Part shown: positions 16,847-25,718 of the stretch, in pieces | Numbering within the stretch: the stretch's first letter is position 1 | How the letters are laid out: every line of letters begins with the position of its first letter | Assembly (NCBI GenBank): GCA_963728655.1 | Contig: CAVSLD010000006.1 | Span: forward strand, 1-64,000 | Length of the DNA stretch: 64,000 nt | Reading direction: 5' to 3' | Origin: Iamia sp963728655 | Lineage (GTDB): Bacteria; Actinomycetota; Acidimicrobiia; Acidimicrobiales; Iamiaceae | Translations under genes and position numbers: made by a program | Notes under the pieces: model-generated | The model's database searches: none | What the model saw: the letters and a program-made list of their open reading frames with translations, nothing else | Told to the model about the DNA's origin: nothing

Positions 16847-18709
16847 GGACGTCGGCGTGCAGCTGGTGAGGCCGCTGATGGCGGTGGTGGCGTCGATCAG
16901 CCCGGTGCCCTGGGCGTCGGACCCGAACCCGGAGATCGGCCGCCCGCTGGCCGCCAGGGCGGCCATGACCTCGGCGTTGGTCCGACACGGACGGGCCTCG
17001 CGCACGAGGGCGGCGACCGCGGCGGCGTGGGGGGCGGCGGCCGAGGTGCCGTAGAACTCCTCGAACCCGGCCACCGTGGTGACGGTGCCGTCGCTGGCGG
17101 CGAAGTCGTTCTGCACCGTCTCGCAGGGGATGGCGGTGGCCGGCGTGGTGCCGTTCACCGGGTTCCAGCAGTAGGTGGCCGGCCCCCGGGACGAGAAGGG
17201 CTCGATCGTGGCGTCGTTGAACCAGGGCGTGGCGGCCACGCCCGCGGCGGAGGCGCCGCGCGGCGCGTTGTGGCCGAAGGTGGTCGGCCCGACGACGTCG
17301 CCGCCGGTGGAGGCCGTGTACTCGACGGCGGTGAAGCGGGCCCGGTTGAAGATGATCTTGAAGCGCGGCGACCCGGTGCCCGAGTAGCGCTGGACCATCA
17401 GCCGGTAGGTCTGGCTCGACCCGGTGGTGTTGGTGAAGTCGATGAACTCGAAGGTCGAGCCGGTGGTCGGGTTGTCGTTGATGCTGCTGGCGACGACGCT
17501 GCCGCTCGCGTTGATGAGGGCCACGTCGAAGTCGTCGACGATCCCGAACTGGGGCTCGTTCCACCCCATCTCGAGCTGGACCTTCTGCCCGTTGGGCACG
17601 GTGATGCTGTCGGTGCTGTCGACCCCTGCACCGGGGGAGAAGTCGTGGCAGCTGGCCGTGGTCGACAGGGGCGCGGCGCAGGGCGTCGACCGGTAGGTCG
17701 CCTCGTAGGACCCGATGGGCGTGGCCCCGATGGTGGCGTGGCTGTTGGCGGCCGAGGAGAAGTACACGGCACCGGCGGCGGTGACGTCGTTGACGGCCTT
17801 GGCGATCACGCCGTCCTGGTACATCGGCTCGCTGAAGTAGCTGATGTCGTCGACGATCACGGTGGCGCCGGCGGTCTTGAGGGCCCGGATCTGGTTGGCG
17901 AAGTCGACGTCGCCGTTGAACGCGGTGGCGAAGAGCAGCTCGGCGTCGGGCGCGATGTCGTGGACCAGCTGGAGCATGGCCCGCCCCTCGTCGGAGCCGC
18001 TGGCGCGGTCGGCCAGCACCTGCACCGGCTTGGTCTTGCCGCAGGGGTTGCCGGGGCCGGGGAGCTCGCCGTCGGCCACGTCGGTGGCCGGCGACCCGGC
18101 TGCCCCGTAGGTGTCCGAGAGCACGCCGACCTTGATGCCGTTGCCGCTCACACCGTTCGTCGAGCGGGCCAGGGCGGCCTTGAGCTGGGTGTCGGCCTCG
18201 GAGATGGCCCGGTCGGAGCAGGCCGCGCTCGTCGGCGCGGGGCCGCCGGGCGTGGTGCCGACACCCGAGCCGCCGACGACGGGCTCCTGCACCTCGGTGG
18301 CGGAGAGGACGCCGGGCACGGCGACGAGGTCGTCGAGCGCCGAGGCGTCGACGGCCACGGTCGCGACGGTGCCGGTGGGGTCCACCGCGGTGGCGGTGGC
18401 GCCGGTGGCGTCGAGCTCGGGGCTGCCCAGCACGCCCTCGCCGGTCACCTCCACGTCGACCAGCAGACGGCCGTCGTCGGCCCGGAGCAGGCTGCCCGGA
18501 CCGTCGGTCGGGAGGTCGACGGCGCGGTCCTCGGCGTTGGTCGACCGGGCCGGCGCCGCGTCGGCCAGGACCTGGAGCCGGGCCGACAGGCCGGCCGGCC
18601 CTCCGCCCTTGCCCGGCACCTGGGCCGGTGCCGCCGTGGGAGCCACCGCCACCAACCCCGCCACCGCGGCCAGAGCCACGGCCACCTCCGCCAGCCGCCG
18701 GTTCCGCAT
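15605..18709 (-). CDS. Secreted S8-like serine protease with three C-terminal surface repeats
   Basis: A 1034-aa exported protein. ATG 18709 starts a signal peptide (MRNRRLAEVAVALAAVAGL, cleavage near APAQ); GGAGGGAA precedes it. After a prodomain-like region, the subtilase core runs from about residue 165 to 600: catalytic Asp in IKVGVLSDTYG, FSSRGP, and catalytic Ser in YGTSAAAPHAAAVAALV. Where the subtilase His is expected the protein reads SDEGRAMLQLVHDIAP, aligning Glu with His, so a D/E/S triad or inactivity is possible. The last 414 residues are three copies of a domain starting SITPCRIVDTR and ending VVIDIQGYY, a type common on actinobacterial exoproteins. Frame intact over 3.1 kb. 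Single-gene unit facing the S9 peptidase. Confidence 0.85.
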   Translation of the reverse strand: MRNRRLAEVAVALAAVAGLVAVAPTAAPAQVPGKGGGPAGLSARLQVLADAAPARSTNAEDRAVDLPTDGPGSLLRADDGRLLVDVEVTGEGVLGSPELDATGATATAVDPTGTVATVAVDASALDDLVAVPGVLSATEVQEPVVGGSGVGTTPGGPAPTSAACSDRAISEADTQLKAALARSTNGVSGNGIKVGVLSDTYGAAGSPATDVADGELPGPGNPCGKTKPVQVLADRASGSDEGRAMLQLVHDIAPDAELLFATAFNGDVDFANQIRALKTAGATVIVDDISYFSEPMYQDGVIAKAVNDVTAAGAVYFSSAANSHATIGATPIGSYEATYRSTPCAAPLSTTASCHDFSPGAGVDSTDSITVPNGQKVQLEMGWNEPQFGIVDDFDVALINASGSVVASSINDNPTTGSTFEFIDFTNTTGSSQTYRLMVQRYSGTGSPRFKIIFNRARFTAVEYTASTGGDVVGPTTFGHNAPRGASAAGVAATPWFNDATIEPFSSRGPATYCWNPVNGTTPATAIPCETVQNDFAASDGTVTTVAGFEEFYGTSAAAPHAAAVAALVREARPCRTNAEVMAALAASGRPISGFGSDAQGTGLIDATTAISGLTSCTPTSTGQTYTSITPCRIVDTRASGAGGAFTAGQQRTFQVSGTGSGFAAQGGTSGGCGIPTGAVAVEASITAVGPTGDGYARAYPAGTSLPNATFINFTGGRSITNTGTIPIATSASTSDLNLNVFGAGSHVVIDIQGYYTTGSGLSYSSITPCRIVDTRASGAGGAFTAYQQRTFQVSGTGSGFAAQGGTSNGCGIPTGAVAVEASITAVAPTGDGYARAYPAGTTLPNATFINFTGATSITNTGAIPIATSASTSDLNLNVFGAGSHVVIDIQGYFAPATALTYTSITPCRIVDTRASGAGGAFTAGQQRTFQVSGTGSGFAAQGGTSGGCGLPADAVAVEASITAVGPAGVGYARAYPAGTSLPNATFINFTGGRSVTNTGTVPIATSASTSDLNLNVFGAGSHVVIDLQGYYHS

Positions 18710-18852
18710 GAGCGCTTCCCTCCCTGTCCCGCGCCACCCGGCACGACCGGCGGAGAGTCTGCCACCCCCCCGAGGTCCGCACATGGGTCGCGAGGCCCAC
18801 TCCGATGGGGTGCATTGGCAGGTCGTTCGGGTCACCCGTCAGACTCGGCCCC

Positions 18853-20421
18853 ATGGCCCGAGTGCTCGTCACCGAGAAGATCGCCGACGGCGGGCTCGAC
18901 GCCCTGCGCGCCGCCGGCCACGACGTCGACGTCCAGACCGGGCTCGAGCCCGCCCAGCTCGTGGAGGCGGTCCCCGGGGCCCACGCCCTGATCATCCGGT
19001 CGTCCACCCAGGTCACCGCCGAGGTCCTGGAGGCGGGGACCGACCTGGTCGTCGTGGGCCGGGCCGGCATCGGCCTCGACAACGTCGACGTCGAGACCGC
19101 CACCCGCCGCGGCGTGATGGTCGTCAACGCCCCGCAGTCGAACATCCTCTCGACCGCCGAGCACACCATGGCCATGCTGCTCTCGGTGGCCCGCCACATC
19201 CCCCAGGCCAACGGGGCCCTGGTGGAGGGGCGCTGGGAGCGCTCGAGGTGGGTGGGCGTGGAGCTGGCCGACAAGACCCTGGGCATCGTCGGCCTGGGCC
19301 GCATCGGCAAGCTGGTCGCCCAGCGGGCCAGTGCCTTCGGCATGCGGATCATCGCCCACGACCCGTTCGTGGCCCCGGAGCGGGCCCGCCAGCTCAACAT
19401 CGACCTGGTCGACCTCGACACCCTGGCCGCCACCGCCGACTTCGTCACCCTGCACGTGGTCAAGACGCCCGAGACCGTCGGCATGATCGGCCAGGCCTTC
19501 TTCGACCAGGCCAAGCCGGGCCTGCGCATCGTCAACGTGTCCCGCGGCGGGGTGATCGACGAGGCGGCCCTCGCCGCCGCCCTCGACGACGGCCGCTGCG
19601 GCGGGGCCGCCCTCGACGTCTACGCCGAGGAGCCGCCCACGGGCTCGCCGCTGCTGGGCAAGCCCGGCTTCGTGGGCACCCCCCACCTCGGCGCCAGCAC
19701 CCGGGAGGCCCAGGACAAGGCGGGCGACACCATCGCCGAGCAGGTGCGCCTGGCGCTGGCCGGCGAGTTCGTGCCCTTCGCGGTCAACGTGGCCGCGGCC
19801 GAGGCCTCTGAGACCGTCCGCCCCTTCCTCGGCGTGGCCGAGCAGCTGGGCGGCATCTTCGCCGGCCTCTCCGGGGGTGTGCCGCCGGTGCTCGACATCG
19901 AGTACCACGGCGAGCTGGCCGGCTACGACACCCGCATCCTGACCCTCTCGATCCTGAAGGGCGCCTTCGCCGGCACCACCGAGGAGCCGGTCAGCTACGT
20001 CAACGCCCCCCAGGTGGCCGCCGACCGGGGCATCGAGGTGCGCGACACCACCACGGTGACGACCCGTGACTGGGTCAACCTGGTCACCATCTCCGGAGGT
20101 GGCCACTCGGTGTCGGGCACCCTCGTGGGCCTGCGCTCCGAACCCCGGCTGGTGCTCATCGACGGCCACACCGTCGACGTCCCTCCCTCGCCCCACATGG
20201 TGATCGTCCGCAACGACGACCGGCCCGGGGTCATCGGACGGGTCGGGAGCGTCCTGGGCGACGCCGGCGTCAACATCGCCGACATGGACGTCGGGCGTTC
20301 CGACGAGGGCTCCTCGGCCCTCATGGTGATCTCCACCAGCCAGGCCGTGCCCGGCGACGCGGTGGGCGCCCTCGAGGCCTCCGACGGCGTGGTGTCGGTC
20401 GCCGTGGTCGACCGGGTCTGA
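18853..20421 (+). CDS. serA: D-3-phosphoglycerate dehydrogenase
   Basis: Oxidises 3-phosphoglycerate with NAD+, the first committed step of serine synthesis. 522 aa, the long type with a regulatory tail. ATG 18853 lies seven bases after CAGACT, consistent with a leaderless mRNA. The NAD domain has GIVGLGRIGKLVA near residue 148, catalytic Arg/Glu/His in RSSTQVT, RIVNVSRGGVIDE and TPHLGASTREAQ, then an allosteric substrate-binding domain (from about 320) and a C-terminal ACT domain (VIVRNDDRPGVIGRVGSVL, from about 450). In actinobacteria serA often lies between ilvC and leuB; here the relation is kept but expanded. Frame intact. Confidence 0.97.
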   Translation: MARVLVTEKIADGGLDALRAAGHDVDVQTGLEPAQLVEAVPGAHALIIRSSTQVTAEVLEAGTDLVVVGRAGIGLDNVDVETATRRGVMVVNAPQSNILSTAEHTMAMLLSVARHIPQANGALVEGRWERSRWVGVELADKTLGIVGLGRIGKLVAQRASAFGMRIIAHDPFVAPERARQLNIDLVDLDTLAATADFVTLHVVKTPETVGMIGQAFFDQAKPGLRIVNVSRGGVIDEAALAAALDDGRCGGAALDVYAEEPPTGSPLLGKPGFVGTPHLGASTREAQDKAGDTIAEQVRLALAGEFVPFAVNVAAAEASETVRPFLGVAEQLGGIFAGLSGGVPPVLDIEYHGELAGYDTRILTLSILKGAFAGTTEEPVSYVNAPQVAADRGIEVRDTTTVTTRDWVNLVTISGGGHSVSGTLVGLRSEPRLVLIDGHTVDVPPSPHMVIVRNDDRPGVIGRVGSVLGDAGVNIADMDVGRSDEGSSALMVISTSQAVPGDAVGALEASDGVVSVAVVDRV

Positions 20422-20460
20422 GCGCGACGACGCGGCGGGACGGACCCGGGCGGACCGGCC

Positions 20461-21592
20461 GTGGGCAACGAGGCTGACGGACCTCATCCGGGGCGGGCGC
20501 GGCGATCGACGTCACCGGGGGGGACCTGGGGCGGGCCCCTGTCGGCCCGAGAGCGACGGGCCCGGGTCGAGGCCCGCCCGTCGCCCACGTCGGCCGACCC
20601 CGCCGTGGCGCGGGTCGACGACCCGGGCGAGGCCGGCCCCGGCCGGCTGACCCGCGCCCTCGGGGTGGCGCTGGCCCTGACCGGCGGGGCCGTGGCTCTG
20701 TGCTGGTTCGTCCTGCCGCTCGGCGTCGACGGCGCACCGGCGACGCTCGCCCAGGCCTCGTTCGGCTCCTACGACGACACCGGCGTGGCCGTCCTCGGCG
20801 TGCTGGCGGTGGCGCTCGGCGTCGCCGGCGCGGTGCGGCCGGGCCTGGGTCCCGGGGTGGTGGCCCTGGCGGGCCTCCCCCTGCCGTGGGTCCTGCGGTT
20901 CCACGTCCTGGCCCTCGGGTCCGATCCCTTCCCCGCGGTGGTGGCTCTCGCCTGGTCGGTGGTCGCCCTGGCCCTGGTGGTGGCCGTCGCCCTCGGCGGC
21001 GCCGCTCGTGAGGCGGTGCTGCGTCGGCCCCGGCCGACCCCGGCCCAGGGACTCGTCGCCGTCGTCGGGGCCCTCGGGCTGGTGGGCAGCGCTGGGCTCG
21101 GGTGGTGGCGGCTGCGCCCGGTCGGCGGTGGTGCCCTGGTCCCGTCCCCCCTCGACGTGGACCTCGGCGCCCAGGGGGCGGTCCTCGGGGTCGGGACCTG
21201 GCCGGCGCGGCGGCAGCGTCCTGGGCCTCCTCCTCGCCCTCGGTGCCCTGGCGGTGGCCGTGCTCGGCGTCGGTCCCCTCCGCCGGCTCGGCGGCTGGGT
21301 GCTGGTGGTGGTGTTCGTGGCCGAGGCCGTCCGGCGCGGTGTCCTGCCGGCCGAGGACCTGTCCCTGCTCGTCGTCCCCGACCTGATCACCATCGAGCTC
21401 CTGCCCCTCGGCCTCCTCGTGCCGCTCCTGGTGGCCGGGGCGGGTGCGTGGCTCGCCCTGGCCCCGTCGCAGGACGCCGGCACCCGCGGTCCCGCAGGGG
21501 AGGACTCCGAGGCCGGCGCCAGCACCCTGGTGACCGACGCCGAGCCCTCGATGCCGAGCGGGCCACCGTCCGAGTGGCCGACGGTCGGGTGA
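20461..21592 (+). CDS. Polytopic membrane protein of unknown function (frameshifted)
   Basis: About 376 aa after correcting one shift near 21210 (an extra base after GTCGGGACC). I do not recognise a family. A charged cytosolic N-terminus of some 60 residues is followed by about eight hydrophobic helices: LTGGAVALCWFVL, VAVLGVLAVALGVAG, VVALAGLPLPWVL, VVALAWSVVALALVVAVAL, GLVAVVGALGLVGSAG, then after the shift VLGLLLALGALAVAVLG, GGWVLVVVFVAEAV and LLVPLLVAGAGAWLAL. The C-terminal 40 residues are polar. GTG 20461 is a provisional start with no clear ribosome site. Forty bases after serA, same direction, so possibly co-transcribed. Confidence 0.6.
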
Positions 21593-21739
21593 TCACGAGG
21601 TCCCCCTAGAGGCGGTGGTGCCCGATCCCCCGATGTCGCCGTCCCACCAGCGGGCCCGGTACGGGGTTGCCGGCCCGCCGGCGACCAGACCGGGGAGCTC
21701 GTCGAGCCAGGCGTCCTCGCCGCGGGAGGGCTGGGTCAC
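21593..21739 (-). CDS. Possible small protein, 48 aa
   Basis: In a 169-base gap the minus strand reads VTQPSRGEDAWLDELPGL, a short Ala/Gly stretch, then YRARWWDGDIGG and a TGA at 21593. The composition, with two adjacent Trp and balanced charge, looks more coding than random in this GC range. It begins at GTG 21739, 22 bases after the upstream gene's stop. There is no ribosome site and no recognised homologue, so this is only a candidate. It overlaps the stop of the convergent membrane-protein gene, which weakens the case. Confidence 0.25.
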   Translation of the reverse strand: MTQPSRGEDAWLDELPGLVAGGPATPYRARWWDGDIGGSGTTASRGTS

Positions 21740-21761
21740 CGTCGGGCGGCCGCGGGCGGGC

Positions 21762-22289
21762 TCAGCGCTTGGAGGCGCGGAAGCCGTCGGCCTCGGCGGC
21801 CGCCGCCGTGGGGTAGCAGCGGTCCGGGACGGTGCGCTCGTAGAACGCGCCCTCGGGCACGTGGAAGATGCCGCTGGCCTCCTTGACCTTCACCGGGAAG
21901 CCCTCGGGGCAGGCCCCGCCGACGGGCTCCTCCCAGGCGGTGGCCTCGGAGCCGACCTCGGGGCGGGCGGTGGCGGGCACGTCGGGGACCGGGTCGGCGG
22001 CGACGGGTGCCACCACGTCGGCCGGGGGGTCGGGGTCGGGTGCCGGGGTCGGGGCGGGGGCCTCGGGGCTCGGCACCGGGCCGGTCGCGACGGGCGACGG
22101 GGTGGGCGCGGCGGTGGCGGTCACCCGTCCCTCCACGGGCGCAGGGGCGTCGGTCGCGCGGGGGAGGGGTGGCGGCCCGGCCCCCACCGCGCCGGGACCT
22201 GAGCCGTCGGCCCGCAGGGCCCGCACCAGTGCGGCCACCAGGCCCACGAGGATCCCGAGCAGGAAGGCGTTGCGGACGGGACGACGCAT
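21762..22289 (-). CDS. Membrane-anchored protein with C-terminal sunset-type domain
   Basis: A 175-aa protein: short basic N-terminus (MRRPVRN), one membrane helix (AFLLGILVGLVAALVRAL), a long Pro/Ala/Thr-rich linker at residues 40-110, and a compact C-terminal domain with CPEGFPVKVKEASGIFHVP, GAFYERTVPDRCYPTAAAA and the end DGFRASKR. The pattern HVP-G-YERT-P-RC-T-EA-A-GFR-SKR matches the small sunset domain found at the ends of nucleases and envelope proteins in actinobacteria; its role is unknown. ATG 22289 is the only sensible start. Divergent from a small membrane protein across a 147-base gap. Confidence 0.65.
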   Translation of the reverse strand: MRRPVRNAFLLGILVGLVAALVRALRADGSGPGAVGAGPPPLPRATDAPAPVEGRVTATAAPTPSPVATGPVPSPEAPAPTPAPDPDPPADVVAPVAADPVPDVPATARPEVGSEATAWEEPVGGACPEGFPVKVKEASGIFHVPEGAFYERTVPDRCYPTAAAAEADGFRASKR

Positions 22290-22384
22290 GCCCCCGAGGC
22301 TAGGTCTCCCGGCGCCGCCGGTGCGCGGGAGGCGGCCCCGGCCACCGGATCGGCCCACCGCAGTTGCGCGAGCCGCGCCTTCCC

Positions 22385-22416
22385 CATAATCTCTACCTGT
22401 CCGGTAGGAATACTCG
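22385..22416 (+). promoter_or_regulatory. AT-richer island with short palindrome between divergent genes
   Basis: A patch of lower GC with CATAATCT followed by CTACC-TGTCC-GGTAG (22393-22407) and GGAATACTC. TTGCGC (22364-22369) with a 17-base spacer to TAATCT (22387-22392) could be a promoter for the plus-strand gene. The CC-N4-GGAATA part resembles one half of sites bound by Rrf2/CymR-type regulators; this is weak. Confidence 0.3.
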
Positions 22417-22436
22417 GCAAGGACGCTCCGGGAGGG

Positions 22437-22649
22437 GTGGTCGGCGGCATCATCGTGCTCACCAACGCCCGCACGCTGGTCCGCCAGGCCGGGATCGAGG
22501 GCGCCGGCGCCGCCGCGATCTACCTCGGCATCGTCGCCCTGTGGGCGGCGGCGGTCGCCTTGTCGGCTCGCACCGTCCTCCGCGAGCGGGCGACCGGGGC
22601 CGACGAGCACCCCACCGACGAGCCCGTCCTCACCGTCCCCCTCGGCTGA
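22437..22649 (+). CDS. Small single-pass membrane protein, 70 aa
   Basis: GTG 22437 follows GGGAGGG. The protein has one clear helix (AAAIYLGIVALWAAAVALSA) at about residues 25-44 and a polar tail rich in Asp/Glu. A weak hydrophobic N-terminus (GGIIVLTN) may be peripheral. No family recognised. It stands alone, with a possible promoter at 22364-22392 and the duplicated hairpin element just past its stop. Confidence 0.5.
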   Translation: MVGGIIVLTNARTLVRQAGIEGAGAAAIYLGIVALWAAAVALSARTVLRERATGADEHPTDEPVLTVPLG

Positions 22650-22666
22650 CCCGGCGCCGCCGGCCG

Positions 22667-22784
22667 CCCCGTTCTGACGCGCCCATGCGTCACTGGTGAC
22701 GCACCCCCGCGTCAGAAGGGACCGCACCCCGTTCTGACGCGCCCATGCGTCACTGGTGACGCACCCCCGCGTCAGAAGGGACCG
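22667..22784. repeat. Tandemly duplicated 58-bp element with nested hairpins
   Basis: Two identical 58-bp copies, 60 bases apart, between convergent genes. Each copy holds an outer inverted repeat TTCTGACGCG/CGCGTCAGAA and an inner one TGCGTCAC-TG-GTGACGCA, so it can fold into a long cruciform or RNA hairpin. Likely a bidirectional terminator or REP-like element. Confidence 0.85.
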
Positions 22785-22823
22785 GACGCCGTCCTGGAGG
22801 GAGGGGACGGCCCTCCCTCCCGC

Positions 22824-24320
22824 TCAGGTGACCGAAGTGGTCTCCGGGACGTGGTCCGGGGCCGCGCCCGACGCAGCCACGATCTTGTGGCACATGCGCT
22901 TGAAGATCAGCACGTGGAAGGGCACCAGGACGTACCAGTAGGCCCGACCCAGCAGCCCACGCGGGTGGAACAGGGCCCGCTGGCGCACCCGGGTCCGGCC
23001 GTCGTCGGCGTCGATGCGCCACTCCAGCCAGGCCTCGCCGGGGAGGCGCATCTCGGCCCGCAGCCGCACCAGCGACGGCGGCTCCACCGCCTCGACCCGC
23101 CAGAAGTCGACGGCGTCGCCCACCCCCATGCGGTCCGGGTGGCGCCGGCCGCGCCGCATGCCCACCCCGCCGACCAGCTTGTCGATCACGCCGCGAGCGC
23201 TCCACAGGAACGGCGTCACGTACCAGCCCCGGTCCCCGCCGATCCCCTCGACGGTGGTGAACACGGCCTCGGGCGGGCTCGGCGTGGTCACCTCCTGCTC
23301 GTCGAGCAGGAGGCGACCGCCGGCCCAGTCCGGGTCGGTGGGCAGCGGGTCGGCCGGCGTCCGCCCCGGGAGGGCGGCGTCGGACCAGCGGGTGGTGACC
23401 TCGAGGTCGCTGATGCGGCGCAGGGCCAGCTCCAGCGAGCGCTCGAAGCCGACCGGCTCGTGGTCGATGACGGCGCTGATGGGGCGGTCGGTGACGTAGA
23501 CCTCGCTGATCAGGCTCTCGACGAGGGGGCGGGCCAGGGCCGCGGGCAGCGGGGTCACCAGGCCGACCCAGCGCGACGACAGCGTCGGCGTGAGCACGGG
23601 CACGGGGCGGATGACCCGACGCTTCAGCCCCGCCACCTGGGCGTAGGTCCGCATCATGTCGGCGTAGGAGAGGACGTCGGCCCCGCCCACCTCCAGCACC
23701 CGGCCCTCGGCCGCGGGCGTCGAGATCACCTGCACCAGGTAGAAGAGGACGTCGCGGATGGCGATGGGCTGGCACCGGTTGCGCACCCAGCGGGGCGTCA
23801 CCATGGCCGGCAGGACCTCGACCAGCGAGCGCAGCATCTCGAAGCTGGCCGAGCCCGACCCGATGATGACCGCGGCGCGCAGCTCGGTGACCGGCACCGG
23901 CCCGTCGGCCAGCAGGCGCCCCACCTCGTGGCGGCTCTTCAGGTGGTCGCTGAGGTCGGGGTCGTCGTCGTCGCCCAGGCCGCCCAGGTAGACCATGCGG
24001 CCGACGCCCGCCTCGGCCGCGGCGTCGCGGAAGGTCGTGGCGAACTCGCGGTCCTGGGACGCGAAGTCCTTGGCCCCGCCCATGGAGTGGACGAGGAAGT
24101 AGGCGCTGTCGACGCCCTCCATGGCCCGGGCCACCGAGCCGGCGTCGCCCAGGTCGCCCTCCACGACCTCGACCCGGTCCTGCCATTCGGCGTCGGCCAG
24201 CTTGGCCGGGGTGCGCACCAGGCACCGCACGCGGTGGCCGGCGGCCAGCAGCTCGGGCACCAGCCGGCCGCCGATGTAGCCGGTGGCGCCGGTGACGAGG
24301 ACGGTCTGGGGGTCGGGCAT
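22824..24320 (-). CDS. SDR-family oxidoreductase with C-terminal DUF2867 domain
   Basis: A 498-aa two-domain protein. Residues 1-300 are an atypical short-chain dehydrogenase: NAD(P)-binding VLVTGATGYIGGRLVPELL at the N-terminus, DSAYFLVHSMGG, YLGGLGDDDD and ELRAAVIIGSGSASFEMLR. Residues 330-485 are DUF2867 (SRPBCC-like), with GGDRGWYVTPFLWSARG, VGDAVDFWRVEAVEP and the C-terminal VLVPFHVLIFKRMCHKI. The same fusion is widespread in actinobacteria, but its substrate is not established. ATG 24320 has AGGGAG upstream. Frame intact; single gene. Confidence 0.85.
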   Translation of the reverse strand: MPDPQTVLVTGATGYIGGRLVPELLAAGHRVRCLVRTPAKLADAEWQDRVEVVEGDLGDAGSVARAMEGVDSAYFLVHSMGGAKDFASQDREFATTFRDAAAEAGVGRMVYLGGLGDDDDPDLSDHLKSRHEVGRLLADGPVPVTELRAAVIIGSGSASFEMLRSLVEVLPAMVTPRWVRNRCQPIAIRDVLFYLVQVISTPAAEGRVLEVGGADVLSYADMMRTYAQVAGLKRRVIRPVPVLTPTLSSRWVGLVTPLPAALARPLVESLISEVYVTDRPISAVIDHEPVGFERSLELALRRISDLEVTTRWSDAALPGRTPADPLPTDPDWAGGRLLLDEQEVTTPSPPEAVFTTVEGIGGDRGWYVTPFLWSARGVIDKLVGGVGMRRGRRHPDRMGVGDAVDFWRVEAVEPPSLVRLRAEMRLPGEAWLEWRIDADDGRTRVRQRALFHPRGLLGRAYWYVLVPFHVLIFKRMCHKIVAASGAAPDHVPETTSVT

Positions 24321-24476
24321 CTCCCTGCTCTACCCGACCGGCGGGTGCGGAAGCGGGTCGGAGGCCCCGGGCGCGACGTCGGCGCAGGTCGGGGTCGGCT
24401 CCCCGCCCGCGTCCCGGTGAGGGGCGCCGGGCCGGGCGGTACTCTCGGGCCGCTGGTCACCGAGGACGGAGCTGCC

Positions 24477-25708
24477 ATGGGCCTGATGGACAAGATCAAG
24501 GGCGAGCTGGTCGACATCATCGAGTGGATGGACGACTCGCGGTCGACCCTCGCCTGGCGCTTCCCCCGCTACCAGAACGAGATCAAGAACGGGGCCCAGC
24601 TCATCGTGCGCGAGGGCCAGGAGGCGGTGTTCGTCTACCGGGGCCAGCTGGCCGACCGCTTCGGGCCCGGGCACTTCGAGCTCACCACCGAGAACCTCCC
24701 CGTCCTGTCCACCCTGCAGGGGTGGAAGCACGGCTTCGACAGCCCGTTCCGCAGCGAGGTGTACTTCATCAACACCCGTCCGGTCACCGACCTGCGGTGG
24801 GGCACCCCGCAGCCGGTGACGGTGCGCGACCCGGACTTCCGGATGGTGCAGGTGCGGGCCAACGGGCTGTGCGTGGTCAAGGTGGCCGACGCCGAGATCT
24901 TCCTGAAGGAGGTCATCGGCACCGACAGCGCGGTGGAGATCGACGAGATCACCGAGCTGCTCCGCCGGGTGATCACCCTGGCCTTCTCGGACCTGGTGCT
25001 GGAGACGGGCCTCGGGGTCATCGACCTCCAGGGCCGCCAGGTCGAGCTCTCGGCCAAGCTGCGGGACTTCGTGGCCGACCGGGTCGACGACGAGTACGGC
25101 CTCGAGATCCCCGACATCACCATGAACATCTCGCTGCCCGACGAGATCACCCAGGCCATGACCCGGGGCGTGGCCCGAGGCGTGGAGGAGGGCGGCTTCC
25201 TCGACAACGTCGGGCCCATGGACCGCTTCCAGCAGGCCAAGGCGGCCGAGGCCATGGTGGCGGCGGCCGGCAACCCCGGAGGCGGGACGGCGGGCGACTT
25301 CATGGCCGCCGGCCTCGGGCTCAACCTGGCCGGGCAGATGGCCGGGGCCATGCAGGGCGCCCAGGCCCCCGCCTCGGCCCCTGCGGGCGGGCCGCCGCCC
25401 CTGCCCGGTGCGGGGCCCTCCTTCCACGTCGAGATCGGCGGGGTGGCCCAGGGCCCCTTCACCGTGGCCCAGGTCCAGGCGGGCGTGGCCGGCGGTCAGG
25501 TGCTGCCCCTCGTCGCTGGCCTGGACCGCTGGCATGGCCGCATGGGCCCCGGCCAGCACCGTGCCCGCCCTGCAGGGCCTCTTCGCCACGCCCCCGCCAC
25601 TGCCGCCCTCCGGGGCCGCCCCCCCGCCCGCCGCCCGGTGCCCCACCTCCGCCCGCCCCGCCCGCCGGTGCGCCGGCGGCGCCCCCGGCCGCCCCGCCGC
25701 CGGGCTGA
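24477..25708 (+). CDS. SPFH-domain protein with C-terminal GYF_2 domain (frameshifted)
   Basis: About 410 aa. Residues 10-240 form an SPFH/virion-core-like domain (QNEIKNGAQLIVREGQEAVF, GPGHFELTTENLPVL, then PDITMNISLPDEITQAM), as in YdjI-type proteins that form membrane-linked oligomers. A linker rich in Gln/Ala/Gly follows, then a GYF_2 module (FHVEIGGVAQGPFTVAQVQ and a WTAGMAAWAPAS motif in a shifted frame) and a Pro/Ala tail. ATG 24477 with GAGGACGGAG. Shifts near 25510 and 25680 give two net extra bases. First gene of a three-gene operon. GYF_2 typically binds proline-rich tails, and the next protein has one at its N-terminus. Confidence 0.8.
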
Positions 25709-25718
25709 GGGGGACCCG

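Noticed and set aside
15611..18991. 1126-codon open frame opposite the S8-like protease
   Set aside because: It is a Val/Gly/Asp-rich antisense shadow of a well-supported gene with a signal peptide and catalytic motifs; it has no domain of its own.
22667..22784. CRISPR array
   Set aside because: Only two identical copies with a 2-base gap, no spacers and no cas genes.
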